From the NCBI GenBank assembly GCA_947044365.1, contig OX345648.1, forward strand, positions 1,317,501-1,381,500: DNA of 64,000 nt. Direction: 5' to 3'. Positions 1-12,200 of this stretch are shown here, piece after piece. Numbering within the stretch: the first letter of the stretch is position 1; the number at the start of each line of letters is the position of its first letter. Origin of the DNA: Petrosia ficiformis (Eukaryota; Porifera; Demospongiae; Haplosclerida; Petrosiidae). The notes beneath the pieces were generated by a model, which was not told the origin of the DNA, did no database searches, and saw only the letters and a program-made list of their open reading frames with translations. A program made the position numbers and the translations under genes.

Positions 1-408
1 ACTGTCATATTTTAGTATTGTGAAAGTGCTTTTAACAGGAACAAAATTATTCAAAATGGAGATTATTCTCAAAAATGTTTAGTATACATTAGCTGTTGGT
101 AATGAAAATTCAAATTAGCTTTTTAGTGATCATGAGTTGTTGTATTTCCAAAATTGCCTCATTGTATAATGAATCAGATGCAGCATATTAATGTATGTAT
201 GAATAATTATGTATGTAAGAATGCATGTAAGTATGTATGTATTATATATTATCTATGTATGTATGAATGTATGCATGTGTGTATATATGTATGTATGTAA
301 TACATGAAGTTTTAACTGATAATTTAATAGTTGATCAATGCATAGAGATGTAACACATATATTGCACATACATACACACAATCATACATACATACATACA
401 TACATAAA

Positions 409-442
<34 letters not shown>

Positions 443-485
443 CATACATGTACATACATGTACATTAACATAAAACTCATAATAT
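1..485. repeat. Microsatellite-armed interspersed repeat, leftmost copy
   Basis: ATGT-type microsatellite (about 190-300) and ACAT-type microsatellite (about 360-460) flank a unique core at about 306-360 that reads like TTAACTGATAATTTA ... GCATAGAGATGTAAC. The same core recurs near 5683, 6335 and 7602. The sequence to its left (about 45-180) is also shared with about 6610-6740 and 7970-8100, so the repeat unit is longer than the core. Short ORFs here (runs of Tyr, Ile, His, Thr) are microsatellite translations, not genes. Confidence 0.7.
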
Positions 486-1288
486 TGTGTTCAGACATTT
501 ATATTTATATACTACTTGTCACTGCAAGCCTCAAATTATATCCAAATATGCCTCCTCCACAACAGGTGTTATATCTGGTATACCCAACCTCCTAACTATG
601 TTTTATGTTTTATATATTACAAATAATACATATTATCTCATAAGTATTAGTTATATCATGTGAGGGATATATCCAGTTTAAAAGCATGAGACCCAAGGGC
701 ACATAGTACCCTAGGACCAAATGGTTTAAACTTGGATACTATCTTGAGCATGAGGGATATAATGTCATTTGATCACTGTTTGGGGTCACAACCACAACAA
801 CTGTATGACGTCAAGGGCAATGAACCTGCCAGGCTTTTATCTGATTTGTAGCCCTAGTGGTTTCTTTGATGTGCATCATTATAACGACACAATCATTATT
901 AAGTTCCAGTTAGTAATAATTATTAGTATTTTAAGTGTCTATTATTTAATAATTTTATTAATTAAATTTTTCTTAAATATGTTTTGAAACCGACAATGAT
1001 AAACTATAATAATAAATTTTGTATATTGTGTATGTACAAATAATAATTATTATGGATTGAGAATTTTCGTTTAATTAAATTTGTGCACAAGAAGAAAATA
1101 ATATGTATGAATAAACAATATCTATTGATATAGCATCAATAATAATTATGTATTACACAATTGTACGTGTGTTTATAATTTATTGAAGGAATAATTACTG
1201 GACAGTGTGTTTAGTGATAACTTAATACAAACTATCTACATAATCATTGTGTATATAAAAGCAATTATTGAAATCAAAATGTGGGATT
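486..1288. other. AT-rich intergenic stretch, nothing recognised
   Basis: No open frame with coding character and no clear repeat. It lies downstream of the first receptor gene, which is on the minus strand, so it should contain that gene's 3' UTR and polyadenylation site. I could not assign these with confidence. Confidence 0.5.
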
Positions 1289-4200
1289 TTAGTCATCATC
1301 AGTCAGTCTCTCAAGTAGATCATCATATTCTTGGTATTCGTTTCTGAATTTGCATGCAATTTTTTCTTTTTTCTTCTTCAAACAATCTCTAATCTTCCTT
1401 CCAGCTTCATACCTTGTCATGTACCCCATACAATGCCAACCCATCAGTGATATTAGTATTAGTAATACTAACAACATCAATACTGATATATATGATTCTG
1501 TTATTGACACATCTCCTTTGAGTTGACCATACAATGTTATGAATTCCAATAGAAGAAGATCAATGAGTATAACACACTCAAATATATTAACCCACTTGCC
1601 TCTGTATGGTTTATAATACACCTGTATGAATGTAAATGGAGCTAGGAACACAAGATGAAGGAGTAATAGTAGACTAGGATTGTTACCTCGCAGAAGAGCA
1701 TAACTTATATATGAACATACAAGAAGCCAGAGTCGAGCTCCAAACCACCAACCCCAACCATCTCTATACTGACCTTGATAAGCATCAATCAGGTTACGTC
1801 TTTTCTTTATCCACCTCAATCTACGAGCTAAAACAGAACCACATGTGGTCCACAGTAGGAATGGTAAGAGATAAAATATTGATATGATGATAGCAGTAAT
1901 GAATAATGCAATATGTCCACTGTTCCTCCAGTATGGTATATTACCATCAACATACCATATTATAAACTCTCCATGTGGTGTCTGTACATTGACTGGAATG
2001 AAGATGTCAATAACTGTAAGTAACAGTTTAGCAAATGATAGATAGAACAAGGTAGCCAATACTTGTATTGATGAGTGTATAGTTAGGTTAGCTACATAAC
2101 TAGAGCGCTTGCTTATTATAACTAACATCAAAACTATAAGCCATAAGTACACAGGAAATATGAATTGTAGAGCTGTTTTAATCAGTGCATTAAGTCCATT
2201 GTATAAACACACACTAAATCCTAGTTCAAGATTCAGTAGTGAGAAGATGATATTGAGAATAAACCCATAAGTGTGTTGATGTAAGATAACTGTCCTTAAA
2301 CTAACTTCTGTCATGTTTACATAAAAGATAACACCACCCAATAACTGATTAGAGATTGTCATACGAAGACAGAACAGAACTATTACCATCGCAATTCCTG
2401 ATACAGCAAATACTGGTACCATTAAGAGCCAGAGATTTGAATTACAAATCTGACACTCATCAGGACCCAATACTAAAGAATATCCATCCTCACATCCTCC
2501 ACATAATACTCCAGTCCTGTGATGTTGACAGAGAGAGTCTTGTTCAGTCATGTTAACCTCAGTGATTCCTAGTTTACAGTAACCAGAAGGACAAACAGGA
2601 GCAAAACCAAATGTACCATTAATGTTAGGAGCAAATGGAAGGAGAGTAGATGTGTTTTTATCCACTACTACTTTTCCCAGCCATGTTGTATTTGGTATTG
2701 TAATACTAGTAGTATCAATATTACAATTAGTGATTATATAAGAGATTAAAAGCTTATCACACACACATACTCCATTCATATCAGACAGTACAAACCCTAC
2801 AGGACAGGGACGTTCTTCAACAATGATTCTTAATGATAACTGGTACTCCGGATTAGAAATAATTAAAGTACCAATAGAAGTATAGTGAGAAAAACAAGCA
2901 TCAAATGAAGTACAGTTACCATCCTCCAACACCTGTACCCTAGATGAAACAAGCTCATCAGTGCCATGATATAGATCCACATAAACTCTTGTCAAAACTG
3001 GTTTATTTTCAAAATTAAGTGCAAAAAATGATGGAAATTTCTGTCCAGGATAAACAGAAATATTTGTGGAATAAAGACGAGTCATACTCTCACAACGATA
3101 TAATGCAGTTGGTGGTGAAGAAAGAAGAAGGGATGAATTCCCTGATTGATGAATGTACTTTGTGAAATAAGTTTTATTACATTTAGTGCTGAATGCATCT
3201 GAGTAAATGAAACAGTTTCCACTGTAGTATCCCTTTTCGTAGACATTTAATATGATGCTGTTCTGCTTCTTGCTGGTCAAAAATTGTAAAGGACAAGAAT
3301 TGTAACTACCACCTGAAAAACCTAAAAGAACAATCAAACCAGATGATAGGAAAACATAGTTTCTATCAAATGAGATATTTGAAGGTGCCTGAATGTTTAA
3401 GACTGACCCTTTTGTCAAAAGAAAACATGTTCCAGTTTTTCCTCGGTTTCGTATAAAATGTACATCACCACTCACTGTTATGTAACTTCTGGTAGCAACT
3501 ATAACAGATCCATAATTTTGTGTATAATAACCTCCTTTGACTAAAACTGATAGATTACCAACAAACTCTATTATTGATTGTACATAAAGACTTAGTCTTT
3601 CGACCATCGCTCCTTTTCCTTCTTTGCCATTATGATAAACATACCCATTAATAATTCCCACATATGTATCAGATCTAATTTTTGCAGTGTTTTCTCCTTG
3701 TGTCTTAATGTATATAGCACTACCTCCTATAACTGCAATATTGTTCCAAAAACTCACTCCACTAAATGTGATATTTGTTGCCAGAGAATTTAAACTAGGA
3801 ACTGATACGTACACACCACCTCCATAGTCTACATTACTATTGTTAGCAAATGCAATTTGTCCATCCAGAGTGATATTAAGAATACTTCTTTGATATGTTG
3901 TTTTGATAACTTCTATGGAGAGACAACCTCCTTTTCCTCCACTTGAGAGTGCTTGATTGTTATAGCAACTGAAATTCTTTTTCACATCAAATGATGGGAG
4001 GTGAAAACCTGTTGTATCAATATAAGTAATCAAAATCCCTCCTACAAAGCTACCTCTAGTATCACTAACTTCACAATACTCCATAACCACCTGTCCACCT
4101 TGATATCCATTACCAATAAACAGTATAGTCAACCCTCCTGCACCAAATATTGGTACACTATCCACTCCATATTGTAACAAGTCAATTGGATTACCTGCTA

Positions 4201-4933
4201 TAGCTGAAGTGTAATGGTTGATGTTATGTATTAGAGTAACATTCTGTAGTAATAATAGACTGTTATTACTTGTACTGTGTATGTCCATGAACAGAAATAA
4301 TAGTCCACTTCCTGAGCATATGATATCTTGTGAGTCTTGTTCCTCACTCAAACAGTTAAAAGAGTTTAACACTGATATGTCAGTCATATGAACTATCCCA
4401 TATACATTGACTATGATCATAGCATAACCAAAATACCCTCCATCAACTGTCACATTAGAGAGTATGATATCATAACTTTGGATGATAAGTAGAACAGCAG
4501 TCTGATCCATTGGGAAGTAGATACGCGACTGATTAATGGAAGAGACAACAGTATGAGTTAGTATTCCACCACAGTGTTCAATATGAAGGTTATGTAAGGT
4601 GAGTCCTGTTGTGTTTAGGAATCCAAATCCTCTGGTAGGTTGAGTGTTATTATCACAAATGATGTGAGCAGGATTAGAATCACTAGTAGTGATCACAATA
4701 TTCATGAGATGTTGAAGAAGACAAAAGGGACCAGGAGTAATGATGTGGATTGAAGAGGAGAGGGAGAGAGTCATATTGGACTTTATATAATGAGAACCAC
4801 TTCCACACAGGTAGTACTGGAGGGATCCATAATTACTAGCATTATGAATATTACTACCAGGAATGAATATAGTAGAATTCTTTACAACTGAGCTTACAAT
4901 TAATACCCAAATTATAAGATACAGCACTTTCAT
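1289..4933 (-). CDS. Multipass receptor-like protein, type A ectodomain / type alpha membrane domain (array gene 1)
   Basis: Intronless, 1214 codons. It starts with a hydrophobic signal peptide (about residues 1-18). The ectodomain of roughly 800 residues has many N-x-S/T sites and loosely repeated strands ending in Gly-Gly turns (GGVYV, GGSAIYI), which suggests a right-handed beta helix. A cysteine-rich hinge follows, with CQHHRTGVLCGGC and GPDECQIC near residues 800-830. About eight hydrophobic segments then run to the C terminus, with the loop motif AYQG.YRDGW.WWFGAR near residue 1050. The cytoplasmic tail is Lys-rich and ends in Asp-Asp-Asp. The start is fixed by agreement with array gene 2, whose first ten codons are nearly identical. 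Adhesion or recognition at the cell surface is inference; I know no characterised orthologue. Its nearest relative is the gene at 9260-12898 on the opposite strand, differing by only a few percent of residues by eye. Confidence 0.85.
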   Translation of the reverse strand: MKVLYLIIWVLIVSSVVKNSTIFIPGSNIHNASNYGSLQYYLCGSGSHYIKSNMTLSLSSSIHIITPGPFCLLQHLMNIVITTSDSNPAHIICDNNTQPTRGFGFLNTTGLTLHNLHIEHCGGILTHTVVSSINQSRIYFPMDQTAVLLIIQSYDIILSNVTVDGGYFGYAMIIVNVYGIVHMTDISVLNSFNCLSEEQDSQDIICSGSGLLFLFMDIHSTSNNSLLLLQNVTLIHNINHYTSAIAGNPIDLLQYGVDSVPIFGAGGLTILFIGNGYQGGQVVMEYCEVSDTRGSFVGGILITYIDTTGFHLPSFDVKKNFSCYNNQALSSGGKGGCLSIEVIKTTYQRSILNITLDGQIAFANNSNVDYGGGVYVSVPSLNSLATNITFSGVSFWNNIAVIGGSAIYIKTQGENTAKIRSDTYVGIINGYVYHNGKEGKGAMVERLSLYVQSIIEFVGNLSVLVKGGYYTQNYGSVIVATRSYITVSGDVHFIRNRGKTGTCFLLTKGSVLNIQAPSNISFDRNYVFLSSGLIVLLGFSGGSYNSCPLQFLTSKKQNSIILNVYEKGYYSGNCFIYSDAFSTKCNKTYFTKYIHQSGNSSLLLSSPPTALYRCESMTRLYSTNISVYPGQKFPSFFALNFENKPVLTRVYVDLYHGTDELVSSRVQVLEDGNCTSFDACFSHYTSIGTLIISNPEYQLSLRIIVEERPCPVGFVLSDMNGVCVCDKLLISYIITNCNIDTTSITIPNTTWLGKVVVDKNTSTLLPFAPNINGTFGFAPVCPSGYCKLGITEVNMTEQDSLCQHHRTGVLCGGCEDGYSLVLGPDECQICNSNLWLLMVPVFAVSGIAMVIVLFCLRMTISNQLLGGVIFYVNMTEVSLRTVILHQHTYGFILNIIFSLLNLELGFSVCLYNGLNALIKTALQFIFPVYLWLIVLMLVIISKRSSYVANLTIHSSIQVLATLFYLSFAKLLLTVIDIFIPVNVQTPHGEFIIWYVDGNIPYWRNSGHIALFITAIIISIFYLLPFLLWTTCGSVLARRLRWIKKRRNLIDAYQGQYRDGWGWWFGARLWLLVCSYISYALLRGNNPSLLLLLHLVFLAPFTFIQVYYKPYRGKWVNIFECVILIDLLLLEFITLYGQLKGDVSITESYISVLMLLVLLILISLMGWHCMGYMTRYEAGRKIRDCLKKKKEKIACKFRNEYQEYDDLLERLTDDD

Positions 4934-5747
4934 TTCAGTCAGTAAGATAATATTGATACTAAGCTATAAACAAAATTGTTATAAATGAAAAAATCATGAC
5001 GAAGCTTAGTGTTTCATTTGCTAAACTTGTAATGTTAGTCTTATATAATTATGTTTGCATTTTTGTATTCATAAGTATGTATGTATGTATGTATGTATGT
5101 ATGTATCTATGTATGTATGTATGTATGTATGTATGTATGTATGTATGTATGTATGTATGTATGTATGTATGTATGTATGTATGTATGTATGTATGCATGT
5201 ATGTATGTATGCATGAATGTATGTATGTATGTATGTATGTATGCATGTATGTATGTATGTATGTATGTATGTATGAATGTATGTATGTTGTATGTGTATG
5301 TATGTATGTATGTATGTTTGTATATATGCATGTATGTATATATTTTTGTATGTACTGTATGTATGTATGTTTGTGTATATATATATGTATGTACACAATG
5401 TATGTATGTTACACCTATGAGCATTCATTGATCATTAAGTTGTCAGTTATTATATAAGAACTTTGTAGATTAAAATAATATTGATGAGAATACGTAAATA
5501 TCTCAAACAAACTATAACTAATTAGTTGATTTAAATTTCTTAACAACGAAAGATTGTGTAATCACTGCATATTGACTTTAATATATATTACATATTTTTA
5601 CAATTACAATACCATGTTTATAAAATTAATATTGACTTAGCTTGTTGACTAGTGCTGTTAGAAGAATAGTAATGTCATTCTACTTAACTGATAATTTAGT
5701 TGTTGATGACTGCATAGAGATGTAACATACATACATACATACATACA

Positions 5748-5781
<34 letters not shown>

Positions 5782-8700
5782 CATACATACATACATACTT
5801 ACATACATACATACATACATACATAAATAAATACATACATACATACATACATACATACATACATAAATAAATACATACATACATACATACATACATACAT
5901 ACCCCCCGGTACATACATACATATATACATACGTACGAACATATCTATGTACATACATGCATGCACAAAAATAATTTACAATTCTACAAAGTGACTAATA
6001 TCCATGTTATTCTATTTTCAACAAAATGGCATGTATAGTTTGGGATAAACAGTTGCTTATTATTTCTAGATCAATCATAAAGTAATAACAGTTTTTATTT
6101 AATCATATTTCACTGAATGATTCAAGTATATATGTGTACATACATACATACATATGTATGTACGTTTGTATGTAAATATGTACGTACGTATGTATATATA
6201 TATATATTATATATGTATGTATGTATGTTAATGTATGTATGTACGTACATATGTACGTACGTATGTATGTACATATGTATGTATGTATATATGTATTTAT
6301 GTATGTATGTATGTATGTATGTGTGTGTGTATGTAATCCATTAACTAATGATTTAGCTGTTGATAAATGCATAGAGAAGTAACATAATATAATTGGACAT
6401 ACAGACATACATACATGCATATACATACACATTAAAAATTATATGAAAATGGTACTGTTAAAAACATTTACCTAAGTAGTAATAACAGTAATGATTCTAT
6501 TCTCACAATCAATGTTTTCAACAAAACACACATGTAATGCAATTTTTTAAAACGAAACATAAATGTGACAATTATAAACAATAACAGTTTGTTCATGTGT
6601 AAGTATTCTCAATTATTCAAATAGTAGTTTATTCAAAATTAAAAACTATTCACTAAAATGTTTCAATGCTTATGTAATGGATTATGTTAGTGAGTTGTCC
6701 AAATATGGAATTTTTTATTCTATATATTATGAATCAGGTACAGTATTTATGTATGTATAAAATATGTATGTATGTATGTATGTGTGTATAGAATGTATGT
6801 ACATATGTATGTATGTGTATGTAAACTATGTATATGTATATGTATATGTATATATGTGTATGTATGTATGTATGTATGTATTTATGTAAACATGCATTTT
6901 AATGTATGTATGTATGTATGTATGTATATATGCATGTTAATATATGTATATATGTACATAATATATGTACGTATGCATGTATACATGTACATATGTACGT
7001 AAACTATGTATATGTATATATGTATGTTTGTATGTGTGTATGTATGTATATGTATATGTAGGTAGGTATGTACGTATGTATGTATACATGCATGTTAATG
7101 TCTGTACGTATGTATGTATGTATGTATATATGTATGTTAATGTATGTATGTATGTATGTATGTATGTATGTATGTATGTATGTATGCATGTATGTATGTA
7201 TGTATATAATTATGTATGTATGTATGTATGTATGTATATATACATGTTAATGTATGTATGTAAGTAAACTATGTATATGTATATATGTATTTTTGTATGT
7301 ATGTATGAATGTATATGTATATGCATGTACTTATATGTATATATGTACATAATATATGTACGTATGTATATATGTATGTATACATGTATGTATGTAAGTA
7401 AACTATGTATATGTATATACGTATTTTTGTATGTATGTATGTATGTATATGTATATGTAGGTAAGTACGTATGTATGTATACATGCATGTTAATGTCCGT
7501 ATGTATGTATGTATGTATGTATGTATATTATGTATGTTAATGTATGTATGTGTGTATGTATGTATCTATGTATGTATGTATGTATGAATGTGTGTATGTA
7601 ATCCATTAACTGATGATTTAGCTGTTCATGAATGCATAGAGAAGTAACATAATAAATTGCACATACAGACATACATACATACATACATACATACATACAT
7701 GCATGTACATACACATTAAAAATTATACGAAAATGATACTGTTGATAACAGTAAGTAGTGATAACCTTAATTCTATTCTCACAATCAATGTTTTCAATAA
7801 GACACATAATTATGTTATGAATGTTTTGGAATAAATAGTCTGTAATTTTTTAAAATGAAACATAAATGTGACAATCATAAACAATAACAGTTTGTGCATG
7901 TGTAATCATATCAATGGAAATACAATAGCTTATTATTATCTGTACATACAGAATGATTCAAGTATTCTTAATTATTCAAATAGTAGTTTATTTAAAATTA
8001 GAAACTATTCACTAAAATGTTTCAATGTTTACATAATGGAAATTCAATTTAACGTATTAATGAGTTGTTGTATTTCCAAATATGGAATTTTTCATCCTAA
8101 TACATAGTATTACATACATACCGGTACATGCCTACGTATATACATGTGTACATACATACGCACATGCATACGTATATATACATGCATACATACATCCATA
8201 CATAAATACATAGAAATGTATCCTGTCTATGGCTTCTATGCATTGCATCACATCACCTTCAATTACCTACATACATACATATAATGCATATATACATACA
8301 TCTATACTGATAGTATGACATACATGTTCACATACATACATCCATAATGTACATGCAGACAAGCATTGATACATTTTGTTAAGTCTTGAGAGTATGTCAC
8401 AATGTTTTGTATGTTAATGTTGTTGCTTTATTTTCTGGACGTTTGAGCATGTTGAGAGGCAAAGCATAATTAAAATGTGTGTTTGAAAATTATTCAGCAG
8501 ACCTGTAGAATCATGTGAACAATCAGTATACTAGGTAATAAACACAATCATATCATTTGATGTGAGAACAAATGAATGATTTCAACAAAGTATTTAACTG
8601 GTTTGGAATACACAGTGCTTTATTATCAAATATAAAACAGTCATAAACCATAATATAACTGTTTGTATATAATTACCATCACTGAAACTAAAACAGCTTA

Positions 8701-8927
8701 TTATTATGATAATGTTAGTATTTCCATTTTTTCAAACAATTATTATTTTCAAAAACATATTATGAAAGTTTTTCTAAATCACTAGTCATTTTTTTATTGA
8801 AACAGGTAAACATCATAATATTTCATTGTATGACACTTTCACCTTCTACATAATTATATACATACATATGCACATACATACACATATATTTATGTGCATA
8901 CATACACAAATACATAAATACATACAT

Positions 8928-9012
8928 TGAAATTGATCTAAGCATATATACATAATACATAGATACATACATTGAAATTGATCTAAGCATATATACATAA
9001 TACATAGATATA
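8928..9012. repeat. Two-copy direct repeat, about 45 bp unit
   Basis: The segment beginning ATTGAAATTGATCTAAGCAT and running through ATATATACATAATACATAGAT appears twice in tandem with almost no change, inside the degenerate ACAT tract upstream of array gene 2. No coding content. Confidence 0.75.
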
Positions 9013-9208
9013 TACATATATTAAATACGACACTACGTTAAAACACATTTGGAAATGTGATGTGTTCAGTGTTTACTTGTTTTAAGTATGTATAATATTT
9101 CAGTGTTTTAGCAATTATGAATTTTACAGACCATAATTAGAAATGTATACACTAACACTATATGTTGTTTAGCAAATGAAACAGTAAGCTTTGTCATGAT
9201 TTTTTTGG

Positions 9209-9215
9209 TATATAA
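9209..9215 (+). promoter_or_regulatory. Possible TATA-like element upstream of array gene 2
   Basis: TATATAA lies about 45 bases before the ATG at 9260, inside the block conserved with array gene 1. There the corresponding site reads ATTTATAAC, so the element is only partly kept. The transcription start is unknown; this is a weak call. Confidence 0.3.
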
Positions 9216-9259
9216 CAATTCTGTTTATAGCTTCAAACCATATTATCTTACTGACTGAA

Positions 9260-12200
9260 ATGAAAGTGCTGTATCTTATAATTTCGGTATTAATTGTAAG
9301 CTCAGTTGTAGAGAATACTACAATATCTATTCCTGGTAGTAATATTCATAATGCTAGTAATCATGGATCCCTCCAGTACTACCTGTGTGGAAATGGTTCT
9401 CATTATATAAAGTCCGATATGACTCTCTCCCTATCGTCTTCAATCCACATCATTACTTCTGGTCCCTTTTGTCTTCTACAACATCTCATGAATATTGTGA
9501 TCACTACTAGTGATTCTAATCCTGCTCACATCATTTGTGATAATGTCACTCAACCTACCAGAGGATTTGGATTCCTAAACACAACAGGACTCTCCTTACG
9601 TAATCTCCATATTGAACACTGTGGTGGAATACTAACTCCTACAGCTGTCTCTTCCATTAATAAGTCACGTGTCTACTTCCTAATGGGTCAGACTGCTGTT
9701 CTACTCATCGGTCAAAGTCTGGATATCACACTCTCTAATCTGACAATTAATGGAGGGTATTTTGGATATGCTATGATCATAGTTAATATATATGGGATAG
9801 TTCATATGACTGACATATCAGTATCAAATTCTTTTAACTGTTTGAGTGAGGAACAAGACTCACAAGATATCATTTGCTCAGGAAGTGGACTATTATTTCT
9901 GTTCATGGACACACACAGTACTAGTAATAACAGTGTATTGGTACTACAGAATGTTACTCTAAATCATAATATCAATCATTACACTTCAGCTAGTGCAGGT
10001 AATCCAATTGACTTGTTACAATATGGAGTGGATAGTGTACCAATATTTGGTGCAGGAGGGTTGACTATACTGTTTATTGGTAATGGATATCAATATGGAC
10101 AGGTGGTTATGGAGTATTGTGAAGTTAGTGATACTAGAGGTAGCTTTGTAGGAGGGATTTTGATTACTTATATTGATACAACAGGTTTTCATCTCCCATC
10201 ATTTGATGTGAAAAAGACTTTTAGTTGCTATAACAATCAAGCACTCTCAAGTGGAGGAAAAGGAGGTTGTCTTTCCATAGAAGTTATCAAAACAACATAT
10301 GAAAGAAGTATTCTTAATATCACTCTGGATGGACAAGTTACATTTTTTCATAATAGTAATGTAGACTATGGAGGTGGTGTGTACGTATCAGTTCCTAGTT
10401 TAAATTCTCTGGCAACAAATATCACAATTAGTGGAGTGACGTTTCAGAACAATACTGCAGTGATAGGAGGTAATGCTCTATACATTAAGACACAAGGAGA
10501 AAATACTGCAAAAATTAGATCTGATACATATGTGGGAATTATTAATGGGGATGTTTATCGTAATGGCAAAGAAGGAAAAGGAGCGATAATCGAAAGACTA
10601 AGTCTTTATGTACAATCAATAATAGAGTTTGTTGGTAATCTATCAGTTTTAGTCAAAGGGGGTTATTATGTACATAATTTTGGATCTGTTATAGTTGCTA
10701 CCAGAAGTTACATAACAGTGAGTGGTGATGTACATTTTATACGAAACCGAGGAAAAACTGGAACATGTTTTCTTTTGACAAAAGGGTCAGTCTTAAACAT
10801 TCAGGCACCTTCAAATATCTCATTTGATAGAAACTATGTTTTCCTATCATCTGGTTTGATTGTTCTTTTAGGTTTTTCACGTGGTAGTTACAATTCTTGT
10901 CCTTTACAATTTTTGACCAGCAAGAAGCAGAATAGCATCATATTAAATGTCCATGAACAAGGATACTACATAGGAAACTGTTTCATTTACTCAGATGCAT
11001 TCGGCACTAAATGTAATAAAACTTATTTCACAAAGTACATTCATCAATCTGGGAATTCATCCCTTCTTCTTTCTTCACCACCAACTGCATTATATCGTTG
11101 TGAGAATATGACTCGTCTTTATTCCACAAATATTTCTGTTTATCCTGGACAGAAATTTCCATCATTTGTTGCACATAATTTTGAAAATAAATCAGTTTTG
11201 ACAAGAGTTTATGTGGATCTATATCATGGCACTAATCAGCTTGTTTCATCTAGTGTACAGCTGTTGGAGGATAAATGTACTTCATTTGATGCTCGCTTTT
11301 CTCACTATACTTCTACTGGTACTTTAATAATTTCTAATCCAGAGTACCAGTTATCATTGAGAATCAATGTTGCAGAACGTCCCTGTCCTGTAGGATTTGT
11401 ACTGTCTGACATGAATGGAGCATGTGTGTGTGATAAGCGTTTAATCTCTTATAAAATCACTAATTGTAATATTGATACTACTAGTATTACAATACCAAAT
11501 ACAACATGGTTGGGAAAAGTAGTAGTCGATAAAAACACATCTACTCTCCTTCCATTTGCTCCTGATATTAATGGTACATTTGGTTTTGCTCCTGTTTGTC
11601 CTACTGGTTATTGTAAACCAGGAATCACTGAGGTTAACATGATCGAACAAGACTCTCTCTGTCAACATCACAGGACTGGAGTATTATGTGGAGGATGTGA
11701 GGATGGATATTCTTTAGTATTGGGTCCTGATGAGTGTCAGATTTGCAATTCCAATCTCTGGCTTTTAATGGTACTGGTATTTGCTGTAGCAGGAATTGCG
11801 ATGGTAATAGTTCTGTTCTGTCTTCGTATGACAATCTCTAATCAGTTATTGGGTGGTGTTATCTTCTATGTCAACATGACTGAAGTTAGTTTGAGGACAG
11901 TTATCTTACATCAACACACTTATGGGTTTATTCTCAATATCATCTTCTCACTACTGAATCTTGAACTAGGATTTAGTGTGTGTTTGTATAATGGACTTAA
12001 CGCACTGATTAAAACAGCTCTTCAATTCATATTTCCTGTGTACTTATGGCTTATAGTTTTGATGTTAGTTATAATAAGCAAGCGCTCTAGTTATGTAGCT
12101 AACCTAACTATACACTCATCAATACAAGTATTGGCTACCTTGTTCTATTTGTCGTTTGCTAAACTATTACTTACTGCTATTGACATCTTTATTCCTGTCA

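Larger units (their letters stand above)
4934..9259. repeat. Microsatellite-rich spacer of an inverted gene duplication
   Basis: The spacer between two head-to-head gene copies. Long (ATGT)n tracts lie at about 5074-5400, 6120-6330 and 6765-7600. (ACAT)n tracts lie at about 5727-5955, 7665-7700 and, degenerate, 8110-8350 and 8850-9030. Recurring cores begin near 5683, 6335 and 7602. The flank of about 60-70 bases beside each ATG (about 4934-5022 and 9170-9259) belongs to the inverted arms; both include a TTTAGCAAATGAAAC-like string. Long Tyr-Val-Cys-Met and His-Thr-Tyr-Ile reading frames on both strands are translations of the tetranucleotide repeat. Confidence 0.85.

Noticed and set aside
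2356..2556. Recurrent 66-codon antisense frames over the hinge of each receptor gene (also 11634, 32731, 38666)
   Set aside because: They recur because the sense hinge sequence is highly conserved; they are shadows of the real frame.
4996..7807. Many open frames of 60-150 codons rich in Tyr-Val-Cys-Met or His-Thr-Tyr-Ile on both strands
   Set aside because: They are translations of ATGT/ACAT tetranucleotide repeats, which stay open in several frames by composition.
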